From JBAXPW01 sp037132015 (GTDB lineage Bacteria; Patescibacteriota; Microgenomatia; UBA1406; GWC2-37-13), in assembly GCA_037132015.1 (NCBI GenBank), contig JBAXPW010000073.1, forward strand, positions 1-6,966: a stretch of DNA of 6,966 bases, in the 5' to 3' direction. The notes under the pieces were generated by a model, which did no database searches, was not told where the DNA came from, and saw only the letters and a list, made by a program, of their open reading frames with translations. The position numbers and the translations under genes were made by a program. Shown here piece after piece: positions 1-5,529 of the stretch. Each line of letters begins with the position of its first letter. Within the stretch, counting starts at the first letter, position 1.

Positions 1-1
1 A

Positions 2-745
2 ACTTTCGTGTTATGTCTGCCTAAAGTTGCAAACCTGTGTTATTGGGGTATAGATCAGAGTAGAAACCAATATGAAGCAAATCACTCTGATCCTAAACGA
101 CGAGCTAGAGCTAAAGAAGATTTAGCAAGGTTAGATGTTGCGCCACAAGCTTTGTCAATCATGACGGCCAGATTACAATATGCCGAAACAGTTGGTACTC
201 CAACAAATTCTATTTCTCTACCAGTATGTTCACAACATGATAAAACTGATAGTACTCCAATATTAAGAGCGCCCAAAGAGACGAGTATTGTTCAAGTAGG
301 TGATAAATCCGGCCAATTATACGCGGTTGCACTTATGGCATTGATGCCCGGTTTAACAGAAAGGATTGGAGAATATCGATTTGGAAACCAACAGGATCTA
401 AGTGCGGAATTAAAACGACAAGAACGATTGTTGCAAAAACTTGGTTTGCTACAAATACGAATATTATTTCAGGATATTCCTAACGCATTCTTTGTTCAAA
501 GAGAAAGCCAAATAGCGACTCCAGTAATATCACAGAACGAAACTAATAATTTTGCCCTAGGTGGATTGCATCAAGCAGCAATTCCAAATTGGGCATATGG
601 CATCATGCAGGTGCAGGCACTTATTGGCACGCCGACAGAACATGGTGATACCAGAGTAGCATTTTATAGGACTAGAAGAGATGTAATGAAGTGGGACACA
701 CCGTTTACACACGTTGTGGCAGTATACCCAATACCCAATAAGTAA
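2..745 (+). CDS. Hypothetical protein, member A of a local three-gene paralogue family (5' end cut by the window)
   Basis: The frame is open to the left edge, so the true start may lie outside; the first visible start codon is GTG at 8, giving 245 residues. I do not recognise the family and assign no function. Seen, numbering from that GTG: a basic, Arg/Lys/Asp-rich stretch near 28-42; a helix-like segment ALSIMTARLQYAE (48-60); LYAVALMALMP (104-114); QERLLQKLGL (138-147); ILFQDIPNAFF (152-162); and a C-terminal RVAFYR (216-221) ... TPFTHVVAVYP (231-241). These segments recur in the same order in the gene at 767-1465, and more weakly in the one at 2040-2780. No signal peptide, membrane segment or metal-binding motif is evident. 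The next gene follows after 21 AT-rich bases, so co-transcription is likely. That the frame is coding is well supported by the paralogy; the function is unknown. Confidence 0.8.
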   Translation, partial: TFVLCLPKVANLCYWGIDQSRNQYEANHSDPKRRARAKEDLARLDVAPQALSIMTARLQYAETVGTPTNSISLPVCSQHDKTDSTPILRAPKETSIVQVGDKSGQLYAVALMALMPGLTERIGEYRFGNQQDLSAELKRQERLLQKLGLLQIRILFQDIPNAFFVQRESQIATPVISQNETNNFALGGLHQAAIPNWAYGIMQVQALIGTPTEHGDTRVAFYRTRRDVMKWDTPFTHVVAVYPIPNK

Positions 746-766
746 ATTAATTAAATTTAAAAAAAT

Positions 767-1465
767 ATGATAGAACAACCGTATTATTATGATTCTTATA
801 TCTCAAAAGTTCAAGATATATTGAAACATTATAGTAGTTTAGCTTATAAAAACGGTGTAATTGGACAGAGGGCAATTTCTACATCAACCGCTCTTTTGCA
901 ATATGCAAGCGATAGTTTGAAACGAATAGGCACGAGTGCAATGAAGACTGCATTGGCAACAGGACAAGATGTTGTTGCGATGCTACACAACGGACAAGAA
1001 ATTAATTTATTAGAAATTGAAGGCTGGGGATTATATGCTGTTAGTATGTTGGCATTAACACCTCCTTCGTTTGTTGCGCGCAAAGGTTTTAAATATTCTG
1101 GACCACAAGATACTCAAGATCAGTTGAGAACTAGTCAAGAACAGTTATTGGAGAGATTGGCTTTAATTGCAAGAGGAATATTATACGAAGATATTGGTAA
1201 TGCATTTCCAGATAGACCTGAAAAAATACAAGTTCCAGTTGTTCTGAAGAGTGGGACACTTCAGTTTGCCCCAGTAGGACTATATAGGTCTAATGGCCCC
1301 TTTAATATTACTGAGCAATTAGTAGCATCACCTTTGGACAGAACTAAATCAGATCCCCCTGTACGAGTCGCACTGTATAGAGCTGGAAAAAGAAGTAGTT
1401 TGAATGCAACACCTTTTACTTATATGTGTGTAGCAACGCCACTAATTCCATATAGTCAAAGTTAG
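767..1465 (+). CDS. Hypothetical protein, member B of the local paralogue family
   Basis: A 232-residue protein of unknown function. The ATG at 767 is chosen because it is the first in-frame ATG after the preceding stop and the N terminus lines up with member A from there. There is no Shine-Dalgarno sequence; the upstream bases are a run of A and T. Segments shared with member A, in order: AISTSTALLQYAS (36-48), LYAVSMLALTP (89-99), QEQLLERLAL (124-133), ILYEDIGNAFP (138-148), VRVALYR (199-205) and ATPFTYMCVATP (214-225). APVGLYR (168-174) has a partial counterpart, APVGG, in member C. The protein looks soluble, of mixed alpha/beta character, without a secretion signal. It lies 21 bp behind member A, probably in one operon. 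Its stop (TAG) is only 10 bp from the end of the convergent regulator gene, so the two transcripts probably overlap at their 3' ends. Confidence 0.85.
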   Translation: MIEQPYYYDSYISKVQDILKHYSSLAYKNGVIGQRAISTSTALLQYASDSLKRIGTSAMKTALATGQDVVAMLHNGQEINLLEIEGWGLYAVSMLALTPPSFVARKGFKYSGPQDTQDQLRTSQEQLLERLALIARGILYEDIGNAFPDRPEKIQVPVVLKSGTLQFAPVGLYRSNGPFNITEQLVASPLDRTKSDPPVRVALYRAGKRSSLNATPFTYMCVATPLIPYSQS

Positions 1466-1475
1466 GATTAATGAT

Positions 1476-1874
1476 TTATGGATTTGGGATGTAGCAGTAT
1501 CCCTTTCCTCGAATATTAGTGATCATATTTGGATTGAGTTCATTTTTCCACAACTTATTCCTGATCTTGTATATCATACGGCTCAAAGCCCACAACGAAA
1601 ATGCATCAGGATCATCCTTCCATATCACATCTGCTAAATCATAATAACTCACCACCTCATTGGGAGTGAGAACGAGCTTCTTTACAATCTGTTCCTCAGT
1701 AGAAGTAAATCTATATCGAAGCGGTTTTTCATCGATAAGAATCTCATTTTTCTGTATTGTCAAATATGAGTTCTCAACGGAATCCGAACACTTGTAATAC
1801 AATACAAGGATATGAAAAGGAGTGCACAACTCAAAAAGAAAGAGCGTAGCACAATAGCTATGATGCTCGTGCAA
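1476..1874 (-). CDS. Stand-alone OmpR/PhoB-type winged-helix regulator with an IS-derived or misassigned N terminus
   Basis: Residues about 37-132 form one complete Trans_reg_C winged-helix domain: an N-terminal beta-rich part, FTSTEEQIVKKLVL (56-69), NEVVSYYDLADVIW (72-85), the recognition-helix region ALSRMIYKIRNKL (96-108) and the wing NIRGKGYCYIP (120-130), which matches the family's IRTVRGxGY. There is no receiver domain. The open frame begins at TTG 1874, but residues 1-36 are the antisense reading of an IS30 remnant whose left end is at 1767, exactly where the recognisable domain begins. The frame is closed upstream at 1905-1907. Other in-frame TTG codons lie at 1829, 1802 and 1763; no ATG is available before residue 100. 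Translation may therefore start at TTG 1763 (95 residues, just the domain), or the gene may be a 5'-truncated remnant. A DNA-binding role follows from the family; the targets are unknown. Confidence 0.7.
   Translation of the reverse strand: MHEHHSYCATLFLFELCTPFHILVLYYKCSDSVENSYLTIQKNEILIDEKPLRYRFTSTEEQIVKKLVLTPNEVVSYYDLADVIWKDDPDAFSLWALSRMIYKIRNKLWKNELNPNMITNIRGKGYCYIPNP
1767..1790 (+). repeat. Left terminal inverted repeat of the IS30-like element
   Basis: Its reverse complement matches 1975-1998 at 19 of 24 positions. The inner 11 bases (GAATCCGAACA, 1780-1790) are a perfect inverted match of TGTTCGGATTC (1975-1985); the outer part keeps the pattern AGAAyTCA. The outer end at 1767 falls on the boundary where the winged-helix reading frame begins to look like a real protein. 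Confidence 0.75.
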
Positions 1875-1992
1875 AGAGAGAGTATACGGGAAATAGGAAG
1901 GAGATTACAATAGACCTAGAAAGGTGCTACAATATCGTACACCTAACGAAGTTTTTAACAGTTTCCTTACTAGCTGTTCGGATTCAACTTAG
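1812..1992 (+). pseudogene. IS30-family transposase remnant: first 33 codons and last 27 codons only
   Basis: The first fragment runs from ATG 1812 to a TAG at 1911-1913 (33 codons). It reads as the N-terminal helix-turn-helix of IS30 transposases: a basic start (MKRSAQLKKKER) followed by a TIAMMLV helix and RESIREIGRRL. The family consensus in this region is of the type LTLEER-x-I...LL...G-x-S-x-REIARRLGR. The second fragment, in another frame, runs from about 1909 to the TAG at 1990-1992 and contains NRPRKVLQYRTPNEVF. IS30 transposases usually carry an N-x-RPRK-x-L-x-x-x-TP-x-EVF motif close to the C terminus. The roughly 250 or more residues between, including all DDE catalytic residues, are absent, so no functional enzyme can be made. 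AAGGA lies just before the ATG. Confidence 0.8.
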
Positions 1993-1998
1993 AATTCA
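1975..1998 (+). repeat. Right terminal inverted repeat of the IS30-like element
   Basis: This is the inverted partner of 1767-1790 (19 of 24 identical, with a perfect 11-base inner core TGTTCGGATTC). It overlaps the last codons and the TAG stop of the transposase remnant, a normal arrangement in this IS family. Bases 1983-1988 (TTCAAC) could serve as a weak -35 element for the gene at 2040. Confidence 0.75.
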
Positions 1999-2012
1999 GC
2001 TTGTGGTATAAT
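1983..2012 (+). promoter_or_regulatory. Extended -10 promoter of member C, with its -35 in the IS end
   Basis: TATAAT at 2007-2012 is a perfect -10 hexamer preceded by TGG (2004-2006), giving the extended -10 form TGnTATAAT. A weak -35 candidate, TTCAAC (1983-1988), lies 18 bp upstream inside the IS30 right repeat. Transcription would start near 2019, leaving a leader of about 20 bases before the ATG at 2040. Extended -10 promoters tolerate a poor -35. Confidence 0.6.
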
Positions 2013-2039
2013 GTTCCTCTTAATTGTTATAACTATATT

Positions 2040-2780
2040 ATGTCAAATCCATCTGTTGAGACTCTAGGTGTATTGGATGAGTTTATAACTGCCTTCAAAG
2101 GATATTCGTCAAGTATCCCACCTAAGGAACTGGAAGGGATATTGGAAAGACACGTGCGTGAACAATGGGAAAAATTAGCTCCTGCATTTTTGGGTTTGGC
2201 TGAGGCTACAAAACAACGTATTTCTCGATCTGAGAGGGAGACTATAGGACAGACATTAGTTGGTATAGGATGGGAACAATCTAATCAACAAGATGGACAA
2301 GTATGGGTAAAAATTAATAATGGTATAAGGCGACTATACTTACCTTTTACGCTCATTCCAAAAGGAGTTAGTGGGAAAATTAATTCGATAGTACCAGGAA
2401 GAAAAACAGTAGTTGCTGCTCAAGAACAATTATTAAAAAAGATCGGTGTATTAAACGAGAAAGTCCCATTTACAAATCTGGCTGATACCACCCAGATGTA
2501 TTTTCCAAATTCGGACGCTCAACATAAATCTGATAGGAATATGGGGTTATATACTCGTGATATATCGGGTGGGACGCGTCAGAAGATTCAACAACTCTAT
2601 GTTGCTCCAGTTGGAGGGCAAGACAGTTTAATCGAGTTGGTCAGAGTTGCGAGTTTCCCTTTTGGAATAGAAGGTAAGGCTGTTTCAAAAGCTATGGCTA
2701 CAATACCATTTGTTCACGGATGGTTAGGACTTTCAACTAAAGATGTTGAATCATTATTTCCAAATACTAGGGAAACTTAG
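2040..2780 (+). CDS. Hypothetical protein, diverged member C of the paralogue family
   Basis: A 246-residue protein of unknown function. I start it at ATG 2040 rather than at the in-frame TTG at 2001, because that TTG lies upstream of the -10 box at 2007-2012. There is no Shine-Dalgarno sequence. The N-terminal 65 residues are helical and charged (EFITAFKGY, ELEGILERHVREQWEKL). Family-like segments then follow in the same order as in A and B: LYLPFTLIP (99-107), QEQLLKKIGV (128-137), VPFTNLADTTQMYFP (142-156), LYVAPVGG (186-193), LVRVASFPF (200-208) and ATIPFVHGW (220-228). Similarity is clearest at QEQLL and VRVA and weak elsewhere, so I call it a distant paralogue. No membrane segment or signal peptide is seen. 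It is separated from A and B by the winged-helix gene and the IS remnant, and it has its own promoter. Confidence 0.82.
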   Translation: MSNPSVETLGVLDEFITAFKGYSSSIPPKELEGILERHVREQWEKLAPAFLGLAEATKQRISRSERETIGQTLVGIGWEQSNQQDGQVWVKINNGIRRLYLPFTLIPKGVSGKINSIVPGRKTVVAAQEQLLKKIGVLNEKVPFTNLADTTQMYFPNSDAQHKSDRNMGLYTRDISGGTRQKIQQLYVAPVGGQDSLIELVRVASFPFGIEGKAVSKAMATIPFVHGWLGLSTKDVESLFPNTRET

Positions 2781-2916
2781 AGATTATAAACAATACTTTC
2801 CACTATTCATCTACATTTTATCTTGTCACCAATCATGAATCCAGAGCGATACATAATACCTGTGATAATTTCATATCTATATTTTTTGAGTATATCAAAA
2901 TAGGTTCATAATAATA

Positions 2917-2922
2917 TATAAT
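2917..2922 (+). promoter_or_regulatory. Candidate -10 box for the peptide/radical SAM transcript
   Basis: TATAAT lies in the 190-bp gap upstream of the peptide gene. It would start transcription near 2929, giving a leader of about 42 bases. The -35 region at the usual spacing (about 2893-2899) is poor. Another possible pairing, TTGAGT (2886-2891) with TAATAA (2909-2914) at 17 bp, cannot be excluded in such AT-rich sequence. The rest of the gap (2781-2916) shows no recognisable gene or RNA. Confidence 0.4.
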
Positions 2923-2970
2923 CAAGCTCAATATTAGGTACATAAATTATCATTTTTTACTCAAAAAAGT

Positions 2971-3147
2971 ATGAATGAACGACAAGGCGGATATACTCCT
3001 CCAGCACAACCAGAGCGTCCACAACCAGTTAATACACCTTATGCACCAGTATATTCATATTTCCCTATGCAAAAGGAAATTCCGACTGATGTCCAACATT
3101 CATATGACTGTGATGATTGCGGACCAGGTTCAGGTCATTGTTCGTAA
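2971..3147 (+). CDS. Candidate RiPP precursor peptide with a Cys/Gly C-terminal core
   Basis: A 58-residue peptide from ATG 2971 to TAA 3147. Residues 1-32 form a Pro/Tyr/Gln-rich region (MNERQGGYTPP ... NTPYAPVYSYFP), residues 33-44 a linker (MQKEIPTDVQHS), and the tail is YDCDDCGPGSGHCS. The three cysteines, C47, C50 and C57, lie within the last 12 residues as C-x2-C-x6-C. A leader plus a Cys/Gly/Ser/Asp-rich core, immediately before a radical SAM/SPASM enzyme that carries its own peptide-recognition domain, is the layout of radical SAM RiPPs (sactipeptides, ranthipeptides and relatives). Its sequence matches no precursor family I know, and there is no Gly-Gly leader cleavage motif. The stop is 24 bp from the enzyme gene in the same direction, so the two are presumably co-transcribed. 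A weak A-rich stretch, AAAAAAG, stands in for a ribosome site. A longer overlapping frame (2975-3175) reads as low-quality sequence and is a shadow. That this is a real gene is likely; the modification is inferred. Confidence 0.78.
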   Translation: MNERQGGYTPPAQPERPQPVNTPYAPVYSYFPMQKEIPTDVQHSYDCDDCGPGSGHCS

Positions 3148-3160
3148 TTTTATTTTTAAG

Positions 3161-3166
3161 AAAGGA
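3161..3166 (+). promoter_or_regulatory. Shine-Dalgarno sequence of the radical SAM gene
   Basis: AAAGGA with 5 bases to ATG 3172. It is the clearest ribosome site in the window and fixes the start of the enzyme. The peptide gene directly upstream has no comparable site. Confidence 0.65.
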
Positions 3167-3171
3167 ATTAT

Positions 3172-4557
3172 ATGAATAATGATAACAAGAAGAGTGTGCC
3201 CAAACAATATCACAAAAACTTTACTGATGATGTTGATGGATATTTGATGGTGTACAATCCCCTTTCTGACAAAGGTATGTCCGTACTCAATAAAGAAGCA
3301 ACACAACTTTATAGACTCATTGATGGGAAAAGGAATATTGAAGAAATTTGTTCATTACTAATTAAGGATGATCCCAATTGCACCTTCAAAGCAATTCAGA
3401 CATTATTATATTCCATGGAGCGTGCTGAAATAATATATTTTGATAAGCAGATTATTTCATCATTTCGGTTAAGCAAACAGCCTCCACGTCTTGTTGTATG
3501 GCTCCATATCACTAATCAGTGCAATCTGCGATGTACGTATTGTTATGTGAATAAAACAAATGAAAAAATGAATCCGGATACTGCAAAAAAGACAATTGAT
3601 GTGATTATTTCTTCTGCCAAAAAACATAATATTCAGACTATTGTGATAAAATTTGCAGGAGGAGAACCAGTGCTTGAGTTGGCTCATGTTATTTCTCTTA
3701 TCCACTATGCGAAAAACTTAGCTCAAAAAAATGCAATAAGTATTCATTTCGTAGTGATTTCAAACGGTGTATTACTTACAGAAAAAGTATGTCGCATAAT
3801 AAAAGAAAATACGATTCGTCTTGGTATTTCTTTTGATGGTTTGAGCAACTTTCACGATAGAACACGTGTATTTGCAAATGGTTTGGGAAGTTTTGCGTAT
3901 GTAGAAAAAGGTATTGAGATTGTGCAAAAATACGAGATTCCATTTAATGTTATTATTACAATTTCTTCTCAAAATGTTGAGAATATTCCCGAATTTACTG
4001 AATATCTTCTAAAAAAGAAAGTGCCTTTTGTATACAGCTTTGTAAGAGAAAAAAATTGTCCCGATAAGGATTTAGAAAATAGCAACACATTACTTATCAC
4101 ACAATTAATAAAATCGTATCAAAAAATTACAGAAAATATTCCAACAAAAAAATTAATAAATGGTCTTCTTGATCGAGTCAATTTTGAGAGACCTCATTTA
4201 AATACCTGTGGTGTTGGAAACAATTATCTGGTAGTCAGACACGATGGAAAAATTCTCAGTTGTCAGATGGAACAGGATCGAGTGATCGGATCCATAGATG
4301 ATGAAGATATTATTGAGACGATGAAGAAAGGTAATTTTATTCAACCTGTTGGATTGACGGTAGAAGGAAAAATACCTTGTAAATCATGTAAATGGAAATA
4401 TGTGTGTTGTGGTGGATGTCCCCTTTTAACATATCAACAAAAAGGTATGTATAGTTCAAACACACCCTATTGTGATGTATATAAAAAACTCATTCCCCAT
4501 GTTCTCAAACTTGAAGCGAGAAGATTGATTAAATATAAATTACACGATACGTATTAA
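3172..4557 (+). CDS. Radical SAM/SPASM peptide maturase with N-terminal PqqD-like recognition domain
   Basis: A 461-residue enzyme with a well-placed Shine-Dalgarno site. Residues about 14-95 resemble PqqD-type RiPP recognition elements (VLNKEATQLYRLIDGKRNIE at 39-57, then a helix and EIIYF), which bind precursor leaders. The radical SAM core starts at about 105, with CNLRCTYC (C117, C121, C124) for the [4Fe-4S]-SAM cluster and GGEP (163-166) for SAM binding. The C-terminal SPASM domain is complete: C346, then G359-x4-C364, then C403-x2-C406-x5-C412-x3-C416, then C434, enough for two auxiliary Fe-S clusters. An extra C413 adjoins the set. Family knowledge: such enzymes reductively cleave SAM and make thioether, C-C or related bonds in a peptide. 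Inference: the substrate is the 58-residue Cys-tailed peptide 24 bp upstream. Which bond is made cannot be told from sequence. No exporter, peptidase or immunity gene adjoins it. The alternative of an enzyme acting on a protein substrate (anSME-like) is less likely, given the recognition domain and the adjacent peptide gene. Confidence 0.92.
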   Translation: MNNDNKKSVPKQYHKNFTDDVDGYLMVYNPLSDKGMSVLNKEATQLYRLIDGKRNIEEICSLLIKDDPNCTFKAIQTLLYSMERAEIIYFDKQIISSFRLSKQPPRLVVWLHITNQCNLRCTYCYVNKTNEKMNPDTAKKTIDVIISSAKKHNIQTIVIKFAGGEPVLELAHVISLIHYAKNLAQKNAISIHFVVISNGVLLTEKVCRIIKENTIRLGISFDGLSNFHDRTRVFANGLGSFAYVEKGIEIVQKYEIPFNVIITISSQNVENIPEFTEYLLKKKVPFVYSFVREKNCPDKDLENSNTLLITQLIKSYQKITENIPTKKLINGLLDRVNFERPHLNTCGVGNNYLVVRHDGKILSCQMEQDRVIGSIDDEDIIETMKKGNFIQPVGLTVEGKIPCKSCKWKYVCCGGCPLLTYQQKGMYSSNTPYCDVYKKLIPHVLKLEARRLIKYKLHDTY

Positions 4558-4714
4558 GCAAATAATATATAGTTATTTTATACCTCTCTGGTAATGCTTA
4601 CATCTTCCAGTTGGGGAGTTTTGGGATAATCCCTTGTGCCACTAGTTTGTTTAGTTCTTTAAGAATAACAACATGACTGAGTTCAAATTTAATAAGAAAT
4701 TTTGTTTTCTTCGG

Positions 4715-4755
4715 AAAGTGTAAAGTTTTAGCACTTTACTCTACTTTTGTTTTTG
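4715..4755 (+). terminator. Weak terminator-like hairpin between convergent genes
   Basis: GTAAAG (4720-4725) can pair with CTTTAC (4734-4739) around an 8-base loop; an alternative fold pairs AAAGTG (4715-4720) with CACTTT (4732-4737). A T-rich stretch containing CTTTTGTTTTT follows. The stem is short and AT-rich, so this is only a possible end for the radical SAM transcript, about 160 bp after its stop. On the other strand no T-run follows the hairpin. Confidence 0.25.
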
Positions 4756-4778
4756 ATGAATCCATATTTTTTGTAATG

Positions 4779-5519
4779 CTAAATTGAGATGGATTTAATC
4801 GACTCAGAAGAAAGAGTGAGGGTATCTTGTGCTACTTTTACAACTTTTGAAGAAATACATTGCATAGGATTAAGTAATGGTAAAATTTCATAATCTGAGG
4901 AGAAGACGAGAGACAGTTCTGTACAGCCCAAAATGATGGCCTCAGCTCCACGGGATTTGAGAGATTGAATAACAAATCGTAGTTTTTGTTTAATAGCTAA
5001 ACTCATATACCCAGCTTTTATTCCCTCTATACCATATATTGCATCCATAATAATTGTTTGTTCGTATGTATTTGGCGTTATTATTCTATGTGATCCTTTT
5101 AAGTATGAATGATAGAGTTGAGTTTTAATCGTTCCTGTGGTTGCAAGAAGTCCTACTTTTTGAATATTAGGAAAGGTTGTGTGTAAGGTTTTTACTGTTT
5201 CCAAAATCATATCAAGAATGGGAATTTTCAGATGTTTTTGCATCTCTGGTATAAAAGCATGAGCAGTATTACAAGGTATAACAATAAAATCAGCTCCTGC
5301 GTGTTCAAGTACTTGGGCACCCGTTATCAAAGTTGGTAGTGGATGTGTTCCTTCGCCAAGGAGGGCCTTTGTACGATCAGGAATCTGAGGATAGCTGTTA
5401 ATAATAACATGGAGATGATCTTGATCAGTTTTTGCTTGTGTTTCTTTGATAATGAGTTTATACATTTCCACAGTCGCATCTGGACCCATACCACCTAATA
5501 TTCCAATTATTTTTCCCAT
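4779..5519 (-). CDS. Aspartate/glutamate racemase family protein (amino-acid racemase)
   Basis: A 246-residue protein of the PLP-independent Asp/Glu racemase superfamily, which uses two cysteines as acid and base to invert the alpha carbon of an amino acid. Both are present in family motifs: PCNTAH (C83) and GCTEL (C199). Also visible are the N-terminal GILGGMGPDAT (6-16) and NSYPQIPDRT (41-50). These are the signatures of the aspartate racemase/RacX/YgeA branch; glutamate racemase MurI usually has CNTAS and GCTHYP instead. Length is normal. The likely product is D-aspartate, or other D-amino acids for the cell wall or signalling, but substrate specificity in this branch is broad and cannot be read from sequence. 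ATG 5519 puts the glycine-rich motif at the usual distance. It starts 10 bp after the stop of purD with no ribosome site of its own, suggesting one transcript and possibly coupled translation. Confidence 0.88.
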   Translation of the reverse strand: MGKIIGILGGMGPDATVEMYKLIIKETQAKTDQDHLHVIINSYPQIPDRTKALLGEGTHPLPTLITGAQVLEHAGADFIVIPCNTAHAFIPEMQKHLKIPILDMILETVKTLHTTFPNIQKVGLLATTGTIKTQLYHSYLKGSHRIITPNTYEQTIIMDAIYGIEGIKAGYMSLAIKQKLRFVIQSLKSRGAEAIILGCTELSLVFSSDYEILPLLNPMQCISSKVVKVAQDTLTLSSESIKSISI

Positions 5520-5529
5520 ATGATGTTAA

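Larger units (their letters stand above)
1767..1998 (+). mobile_element. Internally deleted IS30-family element (MITE-like, 232 bp)
   Basis: The segment is bounded by 24-bp imperfect inverted repeats and encloses plus-strand codons for both ends of an IS30-type transposase, with nothing between them. The N-terminal fragment carries the HTH motif RESIREIGRRL. The C-terminal fragment carries NRPRKVLQYRTPNEVF, the usual sequence near the end of IS30 DDE transposases. The transposase stop codon (1990-1992) lies inside the right inverted repeat, as is typical of the family. The two fragments are in different frames and meet at about 1903-1911, so almost the whole catalytic domain has been deleted. 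Such a derivative could move only in trans. I see no convincing 2-3 bp target duplication at these boundaries (TA on the left, GC on the right), so the event may be old or a flank may have been lost. No second copy is present in this window. Confidence 0.8.

Noticed and set aside
1767..1998. A shared operator upstream of the winged-helix gene and of the gene at 2040
   Set aside because: The two similar 24-base elements first looked like a regulator's binding sites, but they are the ends of an IS30-like element with transposase codons between them, which explains them better.
2835..2903. A 22-codon ORF (MNPERYIIPV...) upstream of the peptide gene, and an open minus-strand stretch at 2807-2905
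   Set aside because: Both are short, overlap each other on opposite strands, lack ribosome sites and sit in very AT-rich DNA. Neither can be separated from chance.
2975..3175. A 66-codon plus-strand open frame overlapping the peptide gene and the start of the radical SAM gene
   Set aside because: It is a frame-shifted reading of the 58-residue peptide, which has the coherent Pro-rich leader and Cys tail and ends before the enzyme's ribosome site. The longer frame has no recognisable features and overlaps ATG 3172.
4623..4633. GGGA-TAA-TCCC palindrome as a terminator
   Set aside because: It is a four-base-pair stem with a three-base loop and no T-run on either side.
4779..5519. Glutamate racemase MurI
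   Set aside because: The cysteine motifs are PCNTAH and GCTEL, with GGMGPDAT at the N terminus, which fit the aspartate racemase/RacX branch rather than MurI.
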